A stretch of DNA of 64,000 nucleotides from Neisseria perflava (GTDB lineage: Bacteria; Pseudomonadota; Gammaproteobacteria; Burkholderiales; Neisseriaceae), in contig NZ_CP136962.1 of assembly GCF_002863305.2 (NCBI RefSeq), forward strand, positions 1,612,001 to 1,676,000. Direction: 5' to 3'. A program made the translations under genes and the position numbers. Shown here piece after piece: positions 60,300-64,000 of the stretch; the first letter of the stretch is position 1, and each line of letters starts with the position of its first letter. The notes under the pieces are model-generated. The model was not told the origin of the DNA. It worked only from the letters and a program-made list of their open reading frames with translations, and searched no databases.

Positions 60300-61226
60300 A
60301 TGGACTCTATTATCGAATTGCGTCATCTCAAAACCTTGCTGGCTTTAGAAGAAACCGGCAGCGTTTCCCTTGCCGCCAAACGGGTTTTCCTGACCCAATC
60401 CGCCCTGTCGCACCAAATCCGCGCCTTGGAAAATTATTACGAAACGCCGTTGTTTGAACGCAAATCCACACCTTTGCGCTTCACACCTGCCGGTATGCGC
60501 CTATTGCAACTGGCGCGCGAGCTGTTGCCGCAGGTTGCCGCCGCCGAACGTGATTTGGTGCGGATTATCGAAGGCGAAGCCGGCGAACTCAGACTTGCCG
60601 TCGAATGCCACACCTGCTTCGACTGGCTGATGCCTGCCATGGGCGAGTTTCGCCCCTTATGGCCGCAAGTTGAATTGGACATCGTTTCCGGCTTCCAAGC
60701 CGATCCGGTTGGGCTGCTGCTGCAACACCGAGCCGACCTTGCTATCGTTTCCGAAGCCGAGCCGCTCAACGGCATCAGCTACCGCCCTCTGTTTGCCTAT
60801 GAAATGGTTGGCATCTGCGCAGAAGATCACCCGCTTGCCGACAAAGACGTTTGGGAAGCGGAAGACTTTATCGACGAAACCTTGATTACTTATCCCGTCC
60901 CCGACGAGATGCTGGATTTGCCCAAAAAAGTGCTGCTGCCCAAAGGCATTAATCCGCCGCGCCGCCACAGCGAGCTGACCATTGCCATTATCCAGCTGGT
61001 TGCCAGCAAACGCGGCATCGCTGCCCTGCCCTATTGGACGGTCATGCCGTATCTGGAAAAAGGCTACGTCGTCCACCGCAAAATCACTTCAGACGGCCTG
61101 CAAAGCAAACTTTATGCAGCCATTCGTACGGAAGATGCCAACAAAGGCTATCTGGACAACTTCTGCCAAATTACGCACGACCGCTGTTTTGCCGACTTGC
61201 CGGGTTTGAGCGAATTGGAAATGTAA
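60300..61226 (+). CDS. metR: LysR-type regulator MetR
   Basis: This 308-residue regulator has a winged helix-turn-helix (LEETGSVSLAAKRVFLTQSA) and a substrate-binding domain with the MetR mark VECHTCFDWLMPAM. MetR responds to homocysteine and controls methionine synthesis genes. No met gene is adjacent in the window. An AG-DUS ends four bases before the ATG. It ends in a DUS-pair terminator. Confidence 0.92.
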   Translation: MDSIIELRHLKTLLALEETGSVSLAAKRVFLTQSALSHQIRALENYYETPLFERKSTPLRFTPAGMRLLQLARELLPQVAAAERDLVRIIEGEAGELRLAVECHTCFDWLMPAMGEFRPLWPQVELDIVSGFQADPVGLLLQHRADLAIVSEAEPLNGISYRPLFAYEMVGICAEDHPLADKDVWEAEDFIDETLITYPVPDEMLDLPKKVLLPKGINPPRRHSELTIAIIQLVASKRGIAALPYWTVMPYLEKGYVVHRKITSDGLQSKLYAAIRTEDANKGYLDNFCQITHDRCFADLPGLSELEM

Positions 61227-61239
61227 ACTTGAAACAATC

Positions 61240-61274
61240 AAAAGGCCGTCTGAACAATTTCAGACGGCCTTTTT
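61240..61274. terminator. Inverted DUS pair between metR and pseudouridine synthase gene
   Basis: AAAAGGCCGTCTGAA and its complement enclose a short loop and end in TTTTTT, serving the convergent metR and rluA-type genes. Confidence 0.8.
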
Positions 61275-61300
61275 TAATATACACAAAAATCTCACTGCTT

Positions 61301-61951
61301 CTATTCGGATTCATCCGAATCCAAACACGCCGACAAATCGATTTCAGACGGCCATGTTTTATCAGGCGTAACCCGAATATCGAAATGCTCGCCGCGATAG
61401 TCGAAAACCAAACGCCAAGCGTGCAAAAACAGATGTCCCGCCGCATCGCCGCCATACAGCGTATCGCCCAAAATCGGACTGCCTATGCTTTTCATGGCCA
61501 CGCGCAGCTGATGGGTTTTGCCGGTAAACGGTTGCAACACAAACAGACGCAAACCGGGCTGCAGGCTTTGGCTGCTGAAACGGGTAATGGCAAAATTATC
61601 CTCGTCTCGCGTCAGCTTCCATGTACCGCGCCGCGAACGCGCCATACCGCCTTTCACCCAGCCCTGCTTTTTCGCCGGCTTGTGCGTACCGAGTGCCAAA
61701 TAAGTTTTACGCATGGTTTTCTCGGCAAACTGTGCCGACAAAGCCGCCGCGCTGTCGCGGTTGAGCGCAAACAGCAACAGGCCACTGGTGGCCTTGTCCA
61801 ATCGGTGAATCAGCCACACGCGTTCAACGCCGAGTTGCTGCGCCAGCGAAGCGGTCAGGCAAACATCCCCTTCCGATTCGCTCTGCACCGATACGCCGCA
61901 AGGCTTATTGATGACCACAAAGTCTTCGTGTTCAAAAACAATGTCCCACAT
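61301..61951 (-). CDS. RluA-family pseudouridine synthase
   Basis: This 216-residue protein has the RluA catalytic motif LIHRLDKATSGLLLFA with the active aspartate, plus NKPCGVSVQS and GKTHQLRVAMKSIGSPILGD. It has no S4 RNA-binding domain and is shorter than RluC/D, so it is a single-domain type; the target RNA is unknown. It ends in an acidic tail. It starts one base after the stop of the transporter gene upstream. Confidence 0.9.
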   Translation of the reverse strand: MWDIVFEHEDFVVINKPCGVSVQSESEGDVCLTASLAQQLGVERVWLIHRLDKATSGLLLFALNRDSAAALSAQFAEKTMRKTYLALGTHKPAKKQGWVKGGMARSRRGTWKLTRDEDNFAITRFSSQSLQPGLRLFVLQPFTGKTHQLRVAMKSIGSPILGDTLYGGDAAGHLFLHAWRLVFDYRGEHFDIRVTPDKTWPSEIDLSACLDSDESE

Positions 61952-61952
61952 T

Positions 61953-62531
61953 TCAGACGGCCTTCAACACAATACCGTCGCCAAGCAGGGTCAAAATACC
62001 CAGTAAGCAGAACAAGATACATGCAACAATACGCACTGCTTTGGCTGGAATTTTGCGCATCAGCATTTCGCCCAAATACACGGCAGGCACAGAAGCAATC
62101 ATCAAACCGGCAATACTGCCGAACACGACCAGCAGGATAGATTGGTATTTTGCTGCTAAAAGAACTGTTGCAATCTGCGTTTTATCGCCGATTTCAGCCA
62201 AGAAAAACAGGACGACCGTCGCCGTAAATGCGCCGTATTTCAGCCATTTGCCATCAGGGTCTTCGTCTTTATCCGGCAACAGCAGCCATAATCCGACTGC
62301 AATAAAACTGCCGCCGACCACCCATTTCATGACTTCGGGCGAAATAGCAGATGCCAGCCAGACACCGAGTGCGGCTGAAACAAGATGGTTCAACAGGGTT
62401 GCAATAAAAATACCGGCAACAATCGCGTTTTTGTGGGCAAAACGTGCTGCCAAAAAGAGCGCGAGCAATTGCGTTTTATCGCCGATTTCGGCAATGGCAA
62501 CGCCCAGCGTCGAGGAGAAAAAAGCTTCCAT
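61953..62531 (-). CDS. UPF0016/GDT1 family cation exporter, probably manganese (MneA-like)
   Basis: This 192-residue membrane protein has six predicted helices in two homologous halves, each with the family motif EIGDKTQ (in AEIGDKTQLLALFLAARF and AEIGDKTQIATVLLAAKY). Bacterial members such as MneA export Mn2+. The upstream RNA contains a yybP-ykoY manganese riboswitch, which strongly supports manganese as substrate. It is followed directly by the pseudouridine synthase gene. Confidence 0.92.
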   Translation of the reverse strand: MEAFFSSTLGVAIAEIGDKTQLLALFLAARFAHKNAIVAGIFIATLLNHLVSAALGVWLASAISPEVMKWVVGGSFIAVGLWLLLPDKDEDPDGKWLKYGAFTATVVLFFLAEIGDKTQIATVLLAAKYQSILLVVFGSIAGLMIASVPAVYLGEMLMRKIPAKAVRIVACILFCLLGILTLLGDGIVLKAV

Positions 62532-62564
62532 GATTTAAGATACTCAACCGACAAGCGGGCAAAC

Positions 62565-62608
62565 AAAAAGCGCTGTGCATACCGCCCGCAAGGGTATGGA
62601 CAACGCTT
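62565..62608 (-). terminator. Riboswitch expression platform terminator
   Basis: AAGCGTTGTCCATACC and GGTATGCACAGCGCTT form a 16-position stem with one mismatch and one wobble, then TTTTTG on the minus strand, about 35 bases before the exporter gene. Confidence 0.8.
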
Positions 62609-62735
62609 ACGTCTTGCCTGTCTTCCGATAAAGCAGAGAAGATACCGCTGCCACGGCCGCACAAGCCGATTATGTTGACAACGGTTTCGGCATTGCGCCG
62701 AATGGCTACTCCCGTAAGAGTGAAGCGCGAATTGT
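62565..62735 (-). promoter_or_regulatory. yybP-ykoY manganese riboswitch
   Basis: On the minus strand the conserved GGGAGTAGCC (62704-62713) is followed by a short hairpin (TTCGGC-GCAAT-GCCGAA) and TTGTCAACATA (62671-62681), the two conserved halves that bind Mn2+ in this class. A strong terminator hairpin lies downstream, before the transporter start at 62531. Mn2+ binding would be expected to favour antitermination. The outer boundaries are approximate. Confidence 0.85.
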
Positions 62736-62775
62736 AAGGCAAACCATAGCCTGAAGCAACAAAAAGAAAAACAAA

Positions 62776-62817
62776 AGGCCATCTGAAACCTCATTCAAGC
62801 AGGTTTCAGACGGCCTG
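62776..62817 (-). terminator. Inverted DUS pair after ABM lipoprotein gene
   Basis: A variant DUS (AGGCCATCTGAA) pairs with TTCAGACGGCCT around a stem extended by AACCT/AGGTT, just after the lipoprotein gene. Confidence 0.75.
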
Positions 62818-62820
62818 CGA

Positions 62821-63291
62821 TTACTTGCCGCATACTTCAAATTTACGGCCGAATCCTTTGCCATTATATCCGCCAAAACCATGCGGCATATCGTTTTCAA
62901 TCACTTTAAACAAACCCGGGCTGGCTGTAACCCCTTCAGGCATATTATCCGGCAGGGCCTGACGCATCTTGGCAGTAGCGGCTTTAAAATCTTCCATATT
63001 GCGCCAACGGGCTACGTTGACCAAATGATATTTACCGTTTGGATCTATATTTTGGTGCAGGTGCGTAGCTATATAGCCCGGCTGGGTTTTCAAAAAATCA
63101 CGCGCTTTTTGCCAAGAAGCCAAAGCTTCGGCTTCTTTACCCTGCGGCACTTCAAAAGTATTAATGAGGACAACACTGTTTTGAAAGGCTTCACATTTTT
63201 CCTGCCACTGTTTGGCATTTGCAGTACAACCGACAGCGACAAAGGCAGTGACGGCAATGGCAATCAGAGCTGTTTTTTTACGGATATTCAT
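62821..63291 (-). CDS. Lipoprotein with antibiotic biosynthesis monooxygenase (ABM) domain
   Basis: This 156-residue protein has a lipobox (AFVAVGC, residues ~16-22) and an ABM-type ferredoxin-like domain starting VVLINTFEVPQGKEAEAL and continuing through GYIATHLHQN and YHLVNVARWRNMEDFKAA. Many such domains act on hydroxyquinones or heme; an exported lipoprotein form is unusual. AAGGAG precedes the ATG. It follows cytochrome b561 in an apparent operon. Confidence 0.8.
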   Translation of the reverse strand: MNIRKKTALIAIAVTAFVAVGCTANAKQWQEKCEAFQNSVVLINTFEVPQGKEAEALASWQKARDFLKTQPGYIATHLHQNIDPNGKYHLVNVARWRNMEDFKAATAKMRQALPDNMPEGVTASPGLFKVIENDMPHGFGGYNGKGFGRKFEVCGK

Positions 63292-63330
63292 ATGGATAGC
63301 TCCTTATAGGTTTAAATTGATGTGAGATAT

Positions 63331-63768
63331 TTAAGCTCTTCCGAACATTCGGGGCATTACGGATTCGCCTTTGATGTAGTGGTAAACGACCATGCCGATA
63401 TGTCCCAGAGACAAGAACAGCAACGAAAATGCCAGTACTCCGTGAATCTGTCCTTCCTGAGTAATTTGTCTCATAACACCTGTGACTGGAACGGCAAGCA
63501 TCAGGAGATACATTGCCCAATGTCCAAATTTGGCAGCCATACTGCCAACCGGTCGATTGCTGGACTGGCGGATTGCCCGCATCACACGCCAAGCAGACAA
63601 TATCAGCAGAAGAAAGCCAACCGCCTTATGAGGATTAGTCAAAAACTTCAGACTTTCATCCATATTCCAAGCAATGGCGGTTGCAAACATAAACAGATAG
63701 CAGGTCGCCATAGTCCAATGCAGAAAGCGGGTTGTAGTGCCGTAACGTTGCGGAATATCAGGTTTCAT
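63331..63768 (-). CDS. cybB: Cytochrome b561
   Basis: This 145-residue inner membrane protein has four helices and the four heme histidines expected for the bacterial b561 family (TTRFLHWTMA, NPHKAVGF, KFGHWAMYLLM, LGHIGMVVYHYIKG). It probably moves electrons from quinol; the partner is unknown. It is shorter than E. coli CybB (176). Its neighbours suggest a small redox operon. Confidence 0.9.
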   Translation of the reverse strand: MKPDIPQRYGTTTRFLHWTMATCYLFMFATAIAWNMDESLKFLTNPHKAVGFLLLILSAWRVMRAIRQSSNRPVGSMAAKFGHWAMYLLMLAVPVTGVMRQITQEGQIHGVLAFSLLFLSLGHIGMVVYHYIKGESVMPRMFGRA

Positions 63769-63791
63769 GATGTTTTCTCTTAAATTAACAA

Positions 63792-63998
63792 TTAAATGGA
63801 TTTCAATTTGGGTTTACGGATAGAAAATCCGTCTTTCATGCTCAGTCCCAACGGCGTCAGATTAGCTATACCGGCAATCAGTTCTACGATTTGAACGATA
63901 TAAAACACGATGTCAAACTGTCCGGCAGAAGCGCGGTTATTCAAGAAAAAGGCACAAGGCAGCAAAATCAGCATTCCGTTGGCAGCGATAAACGGCAT
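63792..63998 (-). CDS. Integral membrane protein, possibly partial at the window edge
   Basis: The visible 68 residues include two hydrophobic helices (about 7-21 and 29-47) and a basic end [12 protein letters not shown]. The ATG lies two bases from the window edge, so the true start may lie beyond it. I do not recognise the family. It is 23 bases upstream of cybB on the same strand and is probably cotranscribed. Confidence 0.55.
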   Translation of the reverse strand: MPFIAANGMLILLPCAFFLNNRASAGQFDIVFYIVQIVELIAGIANLTPLGLSMKDGFSIRKPKLKSI

Positions 63999-64000
63999 GC

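Noticed and set aside
61034-62140. A 368-codon plus-strand frame across the end of metR and the pseudouridine synthase gene
   Set aside because: It is out of frame with metR and antisense to a clear RluA-family gene, and includes DUS-derived codons.

Overview
The window is Neisseria chromosome. The 10-base core GCCGTCTGAA of the neisserial DNA uptake sequence (DUS) occurs throughout, mostly as AGGCCGTCTGAA (AG-DUS) and often as inverted pairs that look like terminators. That dialect, with an intact rpoN, a pilC lacking a phase-variable G tract and a penA carrying commensal-type residues, points to a commensal of the N. subflava/flavescens type rather than meningococcus or gonococcus. A few AG-mucDUS words (AGGTCGTCTGAA), concentrated between carA and carB, suggest imports from the mucosa/sicca group.

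Layout. 1-6333: the end of ampG, then a minus-strand envelope cluster kdsD-kdsC-lptC-lptA-lptB, a secreted TonB-like protein, rpoN and hpf. 6468-9538 (+): tal, gluQ and a LytTR response regulator. 9813-13310 (-): pilC, the type IV pilus tip adhesin. 13575-19371 (+): carA behind an attenuator-like leader, a variable insert (SemiSWEET transporter, repeat element, DUF1643 protein) and carB. 19590-27080 (+): pilF-pilG-pilD-coaE-yacG, glyQ, lspA, ispH.

27200-53474 (-): the division and cell wall (dcw) cluster, read mraZ-rsmH-ftsL-penA-murE-murF-mraY-murD-ftsW-murG-murC-ddl-ftsQ-ftsA-ftsZ from a promoter with MraZ boxes. It is interrupted by accessory genes: an M23 peptidase lipoprotein, a zinc-ribbon protein with a Card1-like nuclease domain, a 49-residue secreted peptide, a truncated hemoglobin, five tandem Sel1-repeat (SLR) proteins and an L,D-transpeptidase.

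53581-64000: a MidA-like methyltransferase behind a pair of NrdR-like boxes, tRNA-Met and tRNA-Ala, then sspA-sspB, the bc1 complex genes petA-petB-petC, a Nif3-family gene, metR, a pseudouridine synthase, a UPF0016 transporter under a yybP-ykoY manganese riboswitch, and an operon of a membrane protein, cytochrome b561 and an ABM-domain lipoprotein.

The genes least explained by standard annotation are the SLR array and the nuclease-like gene inside dcw. The best candidate regulatory sites are the carA leader, the paired palindromes at 53581-53627 and the manganese riboswitch. No rRNA, CRISPR array, prophage or intact insertion sequence was seen.
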